Source of the DNA: Dermatophagoides farinae
Lineage: Eukaryota; Arthropoda; Arachnida; Sarcoptiformes; Pyroglyphidae
Assembly (NCBI RefSeq): GCF_024713945.1
Contig: NC_134682.1
Location: 3,665,001-3,729,000, forward strand
Length of the DNA stretch: 64,000 nucleotides
Reading direction: 5' to 3'
Part shown: piece by piece, positions 16,791-30,500 of the stretch
Numbering within the stretch: position 1 is the first letter of the stretch
Layout: each line of letters starts with the position of its first letter
Made by a program: the position numbers and the translations under genes
The notes under the pieces: model-generated
Seen by the model: only the letters and a program-made list of their open reading frames with translations
The model's database searches: none
What the model was told of the DNA's origin: nothing

Positions 16791-19700
16791 AAACTTTCCA
16801 CTCACTCAATTCTACTCATTCTAATACTTACGTTTTATGAGTATGCCTAGTGAAAAAAAAAATTCTTAAGTAATTCAATTATAGAGAAATGGTATTTTAA
16901 TTCAATTACATCTTCAATGATGATGATCGTGATGATGATGATGATGATGATGGTGATGTTGATGTAAATATAAAGAATAACGACAATGTTCCATGCATGG
17001 AATCCAATGGTTTCTTTTTTTTTTTTTGTTCTCATTTAAGAATTCAAGAAAATTTTATTTTACCATTGGAAAATATTGCAAATAAAACAAACAAACAAAC
17101 AAACTTATCTCGTTTTGCCCAAAAAAAAAAAAAACAATAATAAACATACAAGCAACAACAAAAAAGTTTGAATTGAAATGGCCAACTGAACTGATATCGG
17201 ATTTCCGTTTTCATTCATCCGAGACACACTCACACACACACATACAGATACGAAATACATATGTTTGAAAACGAAAGACGAAATAAAAGATCAAAACAAA
17301 AAAAATGAAAAAAAAATCAGTATTCAGGAACAATTTAGCTTCGATTGATAATATTCTGAAAGAAAAAAAAATTCGATTCGATTCGATTTGCAATCGACAA
17401 GATTTATTACATGGACAATAGACACCATGCAAGAAATAATGTTTTTGTCTGATTTTTTTTCTCATTTTCACTTTTCATTTACACTTTACTACTATTTTTT
17501 TTTTTTTTTTATTTTGGACATCTAAAAATAAAATTACCCCCTCGCACAATATACACCACGTACACCATATCATGTTTCTTTCAAGAGATCCATTGTATTT
17601 TGTGATTTATAATACCTTGATATGTTGTTTTTCTTTTCTTTTCTTTTCTTAAATCAAGTCTTTGATAAGTTTTTTACACACAAAAACACACACACACACA
17701 CAGAAGAAGATCATCATTCTATCAAAGACTTGGAATCTTGGAATCAGTGATGAAAATAATACCATAATACTGTCAATACTACTACTACTACTGCTAACAT
17801 GAAGGAGAAAAGCGAAAAACTTTTTCTTTTTTTTTAAAAAAAATTTAAAATTTCAACTTTTTTTTCTCGCTTCTTTTTCAAGATAAGATTGCATTTTTCT
17901 CTTTCATTCAGCCATATTCGCATATACGTTTGATGCGCGCGTTTGTTTTTGTTTGATGATGCTTGACGTCGTTTGTTGTTGTTGTTGTTGTTTCTACCAT
18001 AGCTTTCTAGCTTGAAGGATTTTTTTTCCTTGTTTTTTTTCATATCAAAAAAGATAATGATGAAATCTCGATGTTTTTTTCCTGTTTTTCGGTTATTATT
18101 ATAATCGGTGAAATAAAATTCCCGTTTTTTGCATTCATCATTTTTTTTCTATTCTTTGGTTCTGTGAATGAAAATCGATCGATTTTCCTGTGTTGTGTAA
18201 AAAAATGTTTTTTTTTCTGTTTGTTAAAAATTTGCAAAAAAAAAAAAAAAAGAAAGAATAAGCACGTTTTTGAAATAATCGACATATAATTGAAGTGGAA
18301 TAACAAAGAATCCATCATCATCATCACCATCTATAAATCGTGTCCGGATAGTGGAGGTTGAAATAAAAGTCTAATTAGGCAAAAATGTTGGAAAAAAAAC
18401 TAATGATAATATCATTACATATTACAATAATGCAAAAATCATAGGCCGAAATCGAATCAGATTCGTTTATTTTACAGAATGACAGAATATCGGCACACTC
18501 AAACAAATTACCGGTAATTTATGATTATTATGATGATGATGATGATAATAATGATTGGATTCCCTTGAGCTTCCTATGAGATGAAAAAAATCACAGGTAT
18601 ATCATCGTATGTGATGATTACGATGTACGCATGCTCTTTTATAATTTGATTTTTGCTGTTCCATTTGAAATAAAATTACCGTATCTATTAAACTTAAATC
18701 ATCATCAATGATGATTTCGTTATATCGTTTTGTCTGTGTGTGTCTGTGTCATGATATTTCATTATCCGATTACATTAAAGTTTTTTCTCTACCACTCTTG
18801 CATCATCAAAAATCTCGAGAGATGTATCATCGAATGAGAGAGAGAGAAAGAGAAATTTCTGAAAAAACCTTTACACAGTTTTTTCATCCATCCATAAACA
18901 CAATTCTCAATGTATTCTGGAAACGAAAAGTTTTGCGAATTTTTTTGTTTCTCTGCTAACCCAGTCAATGTTGCCAGCCAGAAAATGAAAAAAAACGACC
19001 AAAACAAAGTACAGAAAAATTCCGTGAACATTGTCAAATAATCAGACTCAGGGATGGAAAAAAAATGACAACTACAACAAGATTGTTAAAACAACAACAA
19101 CAACAACGACGACGACGACAACAACAACAACGACGACGACTGCATAATCATTATTATGGAATTGGGAGGAAAACAAAAAAAAAATGAAAACATTCACTTG
19201 ATTATGGTCGCATCTTGTTGTCGTAGTCGTCGTCGACGTCGTTGTCGAACAAGTCTGAAAAAAAATTTTCTACGAAAAAATTAATTTCAATTAAATTTCC
19301 ATTTATTTTTTTTGTTGTTGTTGTTGTTGTTGCTGCACTCATTATCACTTTTTGCTATACCAGACAAATACTATCATTAGTAGCCGTGACAAAAAAAAAA
19401 ATTCTTCAATCTGAAAGTTTCAAAAATTGTCCAGTTTTTTTTGTTTGATTCCAAATGGATCATTTTATTATATTGCATTGTTTTTCATCATCATCACCAG
19501 GATGATGTTTAATTATGATGTTTGACAGGGAAAAAAACTGAATTTAAATGACAATGAAAAACTTTTTTCACTGAAAAAAACAACAACAACAGAACAAATG
19601 TTTTATATTTTTTGTGAAACATCCGGTTGAAACATGACGATTCTGTTCCGACGAATAAATATTTTAGAATCGAAAAAAAGAGAATTTTTTTTTGATTCTG

Positions 19701-22700
19701 AAAAATTCTTTTGTTTTTTTTTGTAACAATAAAGAAAACGTTTTCGCACAGAATTAGTAACATTTTAAAGAATCAGAAAAAAAATGAAAAAACGATTCAT
19801 TTCGATGTGTTTTGTTTGTGTCATTAAATGACACTTTGTGCTTGTATAATATCAAATTTCAATGGAAAATAATAAGAAAAAAAAATAATGGCGGCCATGT
19901 GTAAACATATTGTCCGGAAATTCAGTGTCGACTTGATCATCATCATCATCATCAGCATCAGCATTCAGTCCATTTTTTAAAAGTTTTTTTTTGGTGAAAA
20001 AAGTGAAAAATTTTCTCGAGAATTTTTTTTTGTTGTTGTTGTTATTTGAATCAAAAAAAAAAAAAAAATTTTTGCGGAACAGGAACACTTTTTGTTGTTG
20101 TTGTTTTTTGCTCGATTAAGTATACTCAATGATTTTGCCAATTTTATTATTTGTTTTTCTTTTCTTGTTTCATGGAATTGGATTTTTTTATTATTATTAT
20201 TATTATTGATACTTTGTCGAAAAGTGGCAAACACGGATTTTATCATCATTCAATTCTTGTTGTTGTTGTTGTTTTTTTTTCCTATTCAAAATTGCAAATA
20301 TTCAATCAAAACAAAACAAATCTATGCGTTCAAATCAAACATGGGAATTCGATTCGATTCGATTCATCTGCATCATGACTAAATCCATGTTTCATTTTCA
20401 ATCAACATGTTTTTTGTTGTTGTTGTTGTTGTTATCGTTGATTTGTTTTTTCGTTTTCGTTTCGTTTATCCAAATTGTTGTGAGGATTTTGTTTTCGATC
20501 TAAGATTAGTTTTTTTTTGAATATTGTAACGACATTCATGGATTTTTTTCAATGTTTTTAGGATGAAAAGAAACAAATCTAAATTGATTTTGTCCCATAG
20601 ATTGATTGTGTCAATATGTCGAATTGTATTTTTTTTATGTTTATACAACGATGCAAATCGATGTGATGATTGTTTTCCTGCAACTTATTGTTTGTTATTT
20701 GTGATTATCACCAATTCCGATGGGGATTTTTGTTTTATCCTTCGATTTTTTTCGATTGATATTTATTGTTGTTGTTGTTATTTTCATCGTTTGAATTTTG
20801 TGATAATAATAATGATCATGGTAATGTGGTGCTTTATATTTTTGTGTTACAAGACTTTAGTTTTTCTTTCTTTCTTTTTGGATCAATTTTCCAGGGAAAT
20901 TTCCCATGTTTTTTTTTGTCACCATTAATTATAGTTGTTATTCAGTTTGATATATTATTCGTTTATGTCTTTTAAATATTGCATGCAATCGGTTATGATT
21001 CTAAATCTGAAAAAGGAAGATGTGATGTGTGTCAATAAATTTTCCATTCAATTTATTGGATGGGCTGTAATTTTTTTTCGTTTTTTTCTTCCCAGTTTTT
21101 AGTCGATAAAGGATTTTCATACTTTTATCGATAGTACGACAACACCTAGTCATGGGAAAAAAAATGACGAAATAGAAACAAAACACGAGTGAAACAACAA
21201 ATGGGCTAAAGCCAGCCAAAAAAAAAATTCCATATTCTTTCAACCATCAAGATTATCGAATGATTTAAATTGACTAGAATTGAATGAAAAGAAAAAAACT
21301 AAAGAATTTTTTTTTGTTTGTGAGAAAATTGCATTTTTCTCTTTCTCTCTCATGTATGAGATCAGCAATTTATTATTTATAATCTAATGGAATTTTCCAT
21401 TATCATCATCATCATCACCATCACCAGAATAATCGTCATATGACCAAGCAAAAAAAAAACAAAGCTGTTGATGACGTTTTAATTATTCTGAATTTTATTT
21501 TTCACGTCCATTCATTCATTCATTCATCCGTTCATGAATGATGATGATGATGAAGTTTTGTAAATTATTATTTAATGTGCTTTACTGTGTATGTGTAAAT
21601 GAATGTTTTTTTTGTATCTCCTCCCCTTTCGTCGTTAACGCCCCTTCAAATGGATGTATGACAATATTCTGGAATTTATTCACTAATTCTTTCTCTGTTC
21701 ACTCATTCGACCCGATTTCAGAGAAATTTGATTTTTTTTTTCAATAAATTCTATAAATAATAATGATAATGTCTATTGCCTTATGAGAGATTTGAAATTC
21801 GATATTATCAGCTATAATCATCTTTGATGATGATGATGATGAGACGGAGAGCTAGTAAAAAAAAAAGATCTGGTTATTTCTGTTTCTTTTTTTTACTACA
21901 ACCTAGGATTAAATATCGATCCATCCATATGAAATGGAAAACTTTTCTATTTTCATCTTTTTTTTTCATCACTTGTTGTTGCTGTTGTTGTTTTATACAC
22001 ACACACATGAATTAACACGTCAAGCTCACAATAAAAAAAAAGTTGTAATTATCGATATTTTTTCTCCTCCATTCATTTGACATGATATACACAGAAGGGT
22101 CATCCACATTGATTTAGATGTTCACAATACACAACCATTGACAATTTGAACAAATCGAAATGATAATAATAATAATAAAAAAAAACAACAGAATTTTCCA
22201 ATGAATCAAAGAATGTTGATGACTATTCTTATAATGATCGTCATGATGATGATGATGATGGAACGATGGATGGTTAATTCCCATCAATTTTATCATTCAT
22301 TTATTCTTCAAAGAAAAAAAAAGCGTGAAGAATTTTCTTTTTGGATAATGATATTAATAATGGCTTGCTCTGAATATGGAATTTTTTTTTTTTTTTTTTG
22401 GTGAAGAGAAAGAAAAACATTTTGTTAATGTCTCGTCATCAATGAATGAATGATGATAACAAAAACAACAACAACAACAACAAACGATGATGACAACAAC
22501 AACAACAAACGATGATGACAAAACAGCAATAAACAATGGCAATGACAATGAATATATGAAAATCCTATTTGTATTGTTTCATTGTTTTTTCTTTGTTGTA
22601 ATTTATTTTATTCATCATCATCATCATCATCAATTGTGTTTTGGAGAATACGAATACCATTTGGTTATCACATCCGTTAGCTAGAGCTACTATCAACTTT

Positions 22701-24080
22701 GTTGTTGTTGTTGTTGTTCCAAACAAAATCATCATAGTGAACCAGTATTTTTTTCTGGTTTTTTCGGAACTTGGATATCTATCTTGTTTTGTTTTATTTT
22801 ATTTTTTTTGGGTGACCCCAGTTTTTTTTTCCTGTTTTCGAATTTGGTATCGTTGTTTCTTTTTTTTTCAACGATTACTATTTATATCCAGGGCATCAAT
22901 CATTTTTTTTTTGTTTTGTTTTGTTGGAAAATATGGTTTTTTTTCATGTATTTGTATGAAATTAACATTTTTCATTTCTCATTTCACAGGGTATGATACA
23001 GATTATTCGGAATTATATAAAGGATTGGCGGTTGTTATTGGTTTTTTCCTATTTTTGGTTCTACTATTATTGGTATTTATATTGATATCTTATCTACGTA
23101 AATGGTATCGCCTTAAGAAACGTCCAACAAACGAACAAGTACAATCATCAGAATCAATGACAACAAATAATAATAATAATAATAATAATGTAGCCATCAC
23201 TCAACAACATGGTCATCAACCATCAACACATTCATTAAATCATGTTAATCATCATCAATCAATTAATTTACAATCATTACCATCATCTGGCGGTAAACCA
23301 TCCGTATTATCATTACATTCACATAAATCATCAATAAATAAAAGTGGTACACCAACAACAACAACAACAAACACTGGTGGTGGTGGTCAAAATCAATTTA
23401 ATTATATTGTCGATAATAAAGATCAGACGGCAAAATTTTGTAAAAAACATAGCCGTGTTGGTTTATCACAGAATTCATCAGCCAATTCATCACAGCCACC
23501 AACGCCATTATCATCAAAATTATCATCATCATCATTGATGACAAAAAAATCATCTACATCATTAATAAATAATACAAATCTAGTTACAATATCATCGACA
23601 ACGCCATCATTACCACCACCGCCACCACCATCTACTACATCAACACAATTATCGATGACACCATCGACAAATATTGAATTTATACATGATCCAAATATTG
23701 TGATGACAGCAACAGGTGCCATAGGATCTATGGCAACCATTGGTGGTGGTATAAATCCATCATCATCAATTCAACATCAACATCATCATCATCATCATCA
23801 TGGACATTATCAAGAATTTCCACCACCACCGCAACAACAACAACCGAATACAGCGATTATTTATCAAACACAACAAGGGCAACAATTACCATCACAACCA
23901 TCACATATTGTATCCGTTATACAAACAAATGATCTATTACAACAACAACAGCAGCAGCAACAACAACAACGTAAAGATAGCCATTCATCTGTACATCAAG
24001 CTATACAATTATCTTCTGGACAGATATTGGATCAACGTCCAATTGGTCGATCGAGCTTGGCTACAATTACATTAAGTTAA
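10837..24080 (+). CDS. Single-pass membrane protein with long low-complexity tail (two-exon model)
   Basis: Proposed coding exons are 10837-10897 (ATG, donor GTAAGT) and 22990-24080 (acceptor CACAG, stop TAA). The split codon T|GG joins in frame, giving 383 residues. The first exon encodes a Gly-rich leader (MGTTGRFGGGGHGLTGPKHI). The second opens with YDTDYSELYKG, then a hydrophobic span at residues 33-56 followed at once by RKWYRLKKR, which predicts the N-terminus outside and a 327-residue cytoplasmic tail. The tail carries runs of N (near 52 codons into the exon), T, S, P, H and Q from local microsatellites, separated by less repetitive segments, and ends RSSLATITLS. There is no cleavable signal peptide. 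I do not recognise the family. The second exon is solid; the pairing with the distant first exon is inferred from phase and splice consensus, and unseen intervening exons are possible. Confidence 0.6.
12364..12406. repeat. (ATC)n trinucleotide microsatellite
   Basis: About 14 uninterrupted ATC/GAT units. The same motif recurs in shorter runs throughout the window and encodes D, M, H, S or I runs depending on frame and strand. Confidence 0.95.
16760..16788. repeat. Poly-A homopolymer run, about 29 bases
   Basis: One of the longest uninterrupted A runs in the window. It is not preceded by a recognisable retroposon or AATAAA-ending transcript copy, so it is scored as a simple repeat and not as the tail of an inserted element. 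Confidence 0.9.
19090..19245. repeat. CAA/CGA triplet array facing a GTC/GTT array
   Basis: A left arm alternates blocks of CAA and CGA triplets (about 19090-19140). After a spacer, a right arm of GTCGTAGTCGTCGTCG type follows (about 19215-19245). The arms are partly complementary, so the segment could fold into an imperfect hairpin, and the right arm holds the palindrome CGTCGACG. The repeat is seen directly; the hairpin is an inference. Confidence 0.75.
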
Positions 24081-27000
24081 GATGTCTAAAGTGAACGAAT
24101 TCATGATAAAGAAAGTATTCATAAAATGCCAAACATATAAACAAACAAACAAAAACAAAAATATTCTTATTATCATTAAAAACAACCATCGATATTATCA
24201 TTATCATCATCATCATCATCATCGCCATAACATCCGTTCCATTACGAACAATTTTCTTCTTTTTTTCCCAGCTTATCATTGTCTTATTTTTTTCTCTTTT
24301 AAACAATCATCATCATCATCATGATCATTGTCATTGTCATTGTTAGCATATCATCATCATTTTCATCCAAATGTGGAAAAAAACCATCAAAATCAGAGCA
24401 AAAAAAAAAATCCAATTTTTTTTTAAATCGATCAAACACAACAAATCGACAAATAAGATTTTTGGATAAGAATATTTTTTTCAGGAAAAAAAATTCAATG
24501 TTTGTATGTAATTTTACAGGTGTAACAACGGTGATAAAAATAAAAAAAAAAATGGAAATTCTTTATTTGTTGTTGAATCCATCACTACCAGGAATAAATT
24601 TAAAAAGAATTTTATTTTGAAAATTTCAAAACGTAATCATTATTATCATCTCAAATCACATTTGCGTGCAGTTAAATATTCTTTTCTTTTTTTTTGGATT
24701 TCAAATATTTTTGTTTGTTTGTTTGTTTGTTCTTTTTTTTCGAAACTATAATCATAAAACAAAACATCCACACACATACATACACACACTACCTCGATTA
24801 TGTATGTAAAAAAAACAAACAAACAAACATAGGTACAAATCTCATTATAATTTTTTTTGGGCAGTTTTTTTTTGTTGTTTTTCACATCATTTAAATATAT
24901 ATATGATTATTATGCAAATGACACACACACACACACACACACATAGACACAAATTACACCTAGAATGAATGTCTAGTTTCTCTCTTTGTTGTTGTCGTAT
25001 TTTTCAATTAATAATATTAGATTATAAATACAAAAAAATAAATTCACTAGATGTTTTCATATTGATCAATTTAGTTATATAGAAATTTATTATTAAAAAA
25101 AAAATTTTCATTTTCAATGAGAAAATCATCATCATAATCAATGTTTCTATGTCAAACGTAAAAATTCCATCACTTTTCATTTTGAATTATCATCATATAT
25201 GGCTTATATCATCAATGAATCAGACAAACACACACACGGACACACAGAGATAATATGTAAAATCCATACATTTTGGACCATTATTTATTTGTTTGAACGC
25301 ATATATATACCCGAAATTTACATAAATTCTATTGCTGATTATTCATTATTAAATAAATCTCAGAATGATTATCGATTGGCGCCTATATAAACAGAAATTC
25401 AATTCTTATTCTTTACATGTAACAAGTGTAGTAGATTTAACCACTTGTCCTCAAATCACCTATTTTTATTTTCATTCAAAACAATTAAAAAATTTATCCA
25501 TCTCACTGTCGTTTGAATTGTATTTATTCTATCTTTTTATTGGATCGTTGTTGTCTTGCAAATATATTTTTTTTGTTGTTGTTTTTTTCCCCTTCCATTG
25601 ATTTTATTTTATTTTTTTTGTGAACATAAAAAACATTTGATTACAACATACGCCCAAACACACTGATTGGTGATTTTTCTGATTCTATTTCTGATGATTA
25701 TTATTATAATTATAATTAAAATAAAGACGAAAATTGTCACCGATGAGAAAAAAAATACCAAAATGAATTTGTCCGTTTTATCATTCTAGCGATGATGATG
25801 ATGTCCATCAATTATTGGTGGACTAAATTAATTTTCATTAAATGGAAAGAATTCTTAATTCTTTACTGTCTTCACAAACATCGTATGCTGTTATTGTTGT
25901 CGTTGTTGTGCAAAAATCAGGATAGAAAGAATTTTTCATTCCAAATGATAATAATCAAAGAGTTTTAAGGAAAAAAATATAACGAGAACAAATGATGATG
26001 ATGATGATGATGATAATAACAAACAAAACAAAAGAATCCGATTAATGAAAAAAGAATTTTTTTTACATTAATTCGTATTACTACTGTATTCGATTCCCTT
26101 ATGGATATAATTAAGTGAATTTCTGACTATTGATATTGGTGGTGGTGGTGGGTGTATTTGCTGTGTACAAATTGGAATAATTCTTTTCATTCTTTTTTTT
26201 TGTTTTTGTTCTGGATTTTTTGTCTTTTGTTTAACACCATAGATTTTATCTTGATGAAATCTTTGGAGAATAGTATTTAAAGATAAAAAAACAAACAAAC
26301 AAACAAAAGTAGTTAATATAATGACCATAATGAAAAAATGGTAACTAACAAAACAACAACATTTTACACACACACACAAGAATAAAGAATAAGTGTTGAA
26401 CATAAACAAAGTAAGATTGATTCTGTGGAGAGAACACACCACACACACACACACAGTAATATTAGCCAGATTTTTGGTTAATGATCATTTATTAATGGCT
26501 TCTAAATATAATAATGTGATTAACTTTAAATTGATGATGATGATAAGATCCAGAAAAAAAAGCTTATCACCTGTTTGTGTGTGTGTGTGTATTATTGTAC
26601 AAATAAATGAATGAATGAATGAATGAATAAATAACAGGATCCATCAACATCATTCATTATTGCTTCAAGATATGATGAAGGTAAATTTTTTTCAGTACAT
26701 TTTTTTCTGTTACATTACATTCATCATTATACCATCGGTCAAATAGCTTGAATGAATTTCCTATTCGATACACATGATATCACACACACAGACACACACA
26801 CAAAAGAGAAAGATATACGAAATTAAATTGAAGAGAAATTTTCATTCATTCATTCATTCAAGATCTGGATGTATATTGTTATTGTATTTTTATTTGAATT
26901 TGTGGTTCCATTGTTGGTGATGATGGTGGTGGTGGTGGTGGTGGTGGATGGTTGCTGTTGTTGTTGGTTTTAATATTATTGTCATCATCATTGCCATCGA

Positions 27001-27559
27001 CAACATTGGTAATTATTATCATCATCATGATGAGAAAAGAAAGAAAGATATGTGAAATGGTGGCATGATTTATGAATTTCTTTGGCTATTTACTATACAA
27101 TTATCGTCATCATCATCATCAACATCGATGTTTATTTATTAATCCAATGATTGGCTGATGATGGTGTAATCAACAACAACAACAACAACAACACACCGCT
27201 AGATTTGGTGAGCATATATAATTTACTGGAAAACGAATGAATTCAATCAATTTATTAAAGGTCGACTAATTCTCATCATCAATAATATTAGTCGATAATA
27301 GATTTTGACTTTGTTTATGTGTGTGTTACTGTGTGTTCAAGTTTCAATATTTTGCCTTTTGTGTTTGTGCATGCATGCATGTGTGTGTGTGTGTTTTTTT
27401 GGTGTCACAAAGTTCATTCAATTGTATCGAGTTGCTCATTAATGTAATCAAAATTGATTTTTCTCTTTTCTTTTCTCGATTTTTTTTTCTAAAAAATCGT
27501 CTCAGTGTAAAGAGTCTTTGTTTGTAAATGTCTTTTTTTTTGCCCACTATCTTCTGACA
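24081..27559. other. Intergenic DNA between membrane-protein gene and GIPC
   Basis: Repeat-rich sequence with CA/GT tracts, CATT runs and a GGT run at about 26924-26948. It should contain the 3' UTR of the upstream gene and the 5' UTR and promoter of GIPC, but I cannot place their edges. A short splice-bounded open segment at 26638-26680 is described under findings. Confidence 0.5.
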
Positions 27560-30500
27560 ATGGCACCATCAAAAAAATCACCACCACCACCATCATCATT
27601 ATTGACTTCGACTTCGATCAGTAATAACAATAATCATAATCTTGTACATTTTGTGACACCAAAATCATTATTTCAATATTTTAATGGTCATAATTCGGCT
27701 ATTTATCAGGTGAATCCTGTACAACCAAAACAACGATGTGATAATAATGTTCCGATAAAAACATCAAAATCAACAAAAACAACAACAACAACATTAATCA
27801 CTTCTATTATACCATGTTCAGCTACAATTCAAAGCGACAATGATTCACCTGTTTCACCAAATTCATCAAAACAATCATCATTATCATCAAATTCTCGTGA
27901 TTTTTCTTCATCCACATCTGAAGATACAATGATTTCTGAAATCAATAATGACAATGATTCTGTGGATGCAATAAGAAATTCTACAGAATTTAATGGAAAT
28001 CATCATCAAAATATGGTGATCATTACCAATAATCAAAATCATGATGATGATAATGTTGATGGCGATTCTTCCAATTCTTCTTTTTTTTGTGATAATGATT
28101 CCAATATAACCAGAACCGATATTATTACACAGGAAATTTGTTGCTTATTGGCTGAAGGTTCACCAACATGTTTTATATCAAATTTTTCATCAATGATTGA
28201 ACTTTATGAAAAAATTGCCCATTGTTTTGATATATCAGCAAAAGAGGTGGTATATGTGTATAAAAAGGTCATCGAATCTTAATTAATTAATTATATCTTA
28301 ATTCATATTTCCTGATGGTGATGAAAAAAAAACAACCATCATCATAGATAATGTATTGTACATTGAATACACCGAAAATCGATATGGATCAAGTACTTTG
28401 TGGACAGATTTGTCCTAATGATATTGTATTTGTACATAGAAAAGGTCGACGTAAAGATGTTGAAGTTAGAAAAAGTGAACAATTTCTTGGCCTTACAATT
28501 GCCGATAATGGTTATGGTTGTTCATATATTAAAAAAATTCGTACCAATTCAACGGCATCAAGAGTTCCATTCATTCAAGTAAGTTTTTTTGATTTTTTTT
28601 TTATTCTCATTTCATCACTGTACAATGTGCACATTGCATTGAAATGCAATGTTTTGATTTTTTTAGTTACGAGAATGAGAAAAAAAACTTCTCATTGACA
28701 TACAAAAACACATGACCACCACCAGAGAGAAAGGGAAAGAATCACAGAATTACATTTGTACAATATAGCAGCCATAATGATAATGATGATAATGATACTG
28801 ATGATAATATTAATCCAAATCCAAATGTTGATGATGACGAAATAACAAATGAAGATGAATGAATGGTCATTAATTTTCTTTTATATAATTTATTATTATT
28901 ACCATTCATATTGATGCCAAATCATTCGGGTTTTTTTTCCTTCACCAAAAAAAAAAAATTTATTTCAAATCACAAAATGGTCGAAATAGCAAGTTTTTTT
29001 ATTTCAAAAAACTAAATTTCGAAACTAAATTTTTCATTTGATATAAACGTTATCTAAGTAGTGTGTGTGTGTATGTGTTGCTCTTAACCAGTCATTTATC
29101 CATTATTATAATCCGAAAATAGTGGAGTGTTTATCGATTGGACCACAACAGCAGCAGCAACAGCAACAACAACAAAAAGTTGAAATTTTTGTCTCCCAAA
29201 CATGATCATCATCTATTTTTCATGGGCGTATGCATTTTGTTTTTGTTTTTTCTACACAATCATCATATAATTTACATAAATTAGGTAACGCCTTTTGTCA
29301 CAATATATCATGATCATTTAGACTCTAAATTTTAGAGCATCATTTACAAATCTTGTTTGAATTGAATAATTCTGGTATTTTTTTGATAGTTCCAGTATTT
29401 ATACACACACACACACAGCTGATTGAAATCAAAATAAAACAAAATAAAGAAAAAAAAAACAAATGACAAACGACCAAAACATGAAATAGAATGTAACTTT
29501 TGTTGTTGCTGTCATAGGATTTTCATTCATTTTATATTATTCGCTGATAAAAAGATGATGATGATGATGATGATGATGGTTAGAAGATAAAAATGTCACC
29601 ATCATCATAAATGAATAGGAAATGGATGACTGGGAAATAGACATATCATTATATATATAGTGAGATCATATATTAGAGATAAATAAATGATGATGGGGCA
29701 ACCAGTCATCCGATTCAGGCAAAATGAAAGATGAAAATGAAACAAAAACAAAAACAAAAATGAAAACAAAAGATGGTTTTGGAAACTAAAAAAACAATCC
29801 AATGTTTTATGTGTGTGTGTGTCACATCATTAATGTTTTTAAATATGAATGTGAATGTGAATTTTTCAATTGAATTGAATTTTCAATGAAAATCAAAAGA
29901 AAAAAGCATGAAAAAAAAATCTGATTGCAAATTCGGCACGCACATCATCATATGTTTTATCGTTTTTTGTTTTGTTTTGTGATTGTTGTGATGGGTGTAC
30001 GTTTTCGGTATAAATTTTAACTTGAATTCATCATCATAAAAACAACATACGGTATAAAAAACAATGGCCGGGATTGCTGGACAACGAATGATGATGATGA
30101 TGATGATGATGAAAACTTGTCTAGAATATTAAATATGAATGAAATGAATTTATAAAGTTTGAATTGATAAAAAGGAAAAAAAATTTTGCCCAGAAAACAA
30201 CAAGACAGTACAAATATAATAAAAACAAAAACAAAAAAAAATCATTTTGTCCATTGTTATTCTGGAACAAAAAATCCGTATCTTTATTGAATTTCGTTGA
30301 TTATGGAATTTTTTGTTGTTGTTGTTGTTGTTGATTAAATTCAGGAACCAGGACCAAATTTGAACACTAGGGACTATAGGGACTATACACAAATGTTTTC
30401 AAATATGTATTCAGAAAAAAAAATCACATGATACAGATTGAAAATGTTCAATTTCATTTCAGCTATACATGCAAAAAGTGAATGAGAACTTTTTTTTTCT

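Larger units (their letters stand above)
10898..22989. other. Proposed 12-kb intron, repeat-rich
   Basis: The stretch is filled with homopolymers and triplet microsatellites, including ATC runs, TTG runs, a poly-A run and a CAA/CGA array. None of its longer open frames has a recognisable domain. A 45-codon frame at 14909-15046 with balanced composition is reported as an observation only. If the two-exon model of the flanking gene is wrong, part of this is intergenic. Confidence 0.5.

Noticed and set aside
22641-22989. Upstream half of the 479-codon frame ending at 24080
   Set aside because: It is F/V/L-rich homopolymer-derived sequence ending at a strong CACAG acceptor, so it reads as intron. 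Only the part from 22990 looks coding.
23423-23740. 105-codon minus-strand frame rich in D, V and G
   Set aside because: It is the antisense shadow of the low-complexity tail of the membrane protein gene.
27518-27559. Upstream extension of the GIPC frame
   Set aside because: It begins at a TTG, not an ATG, and is a poly-T-derived hydrophobic stretch. ATG 27560 is the better start.
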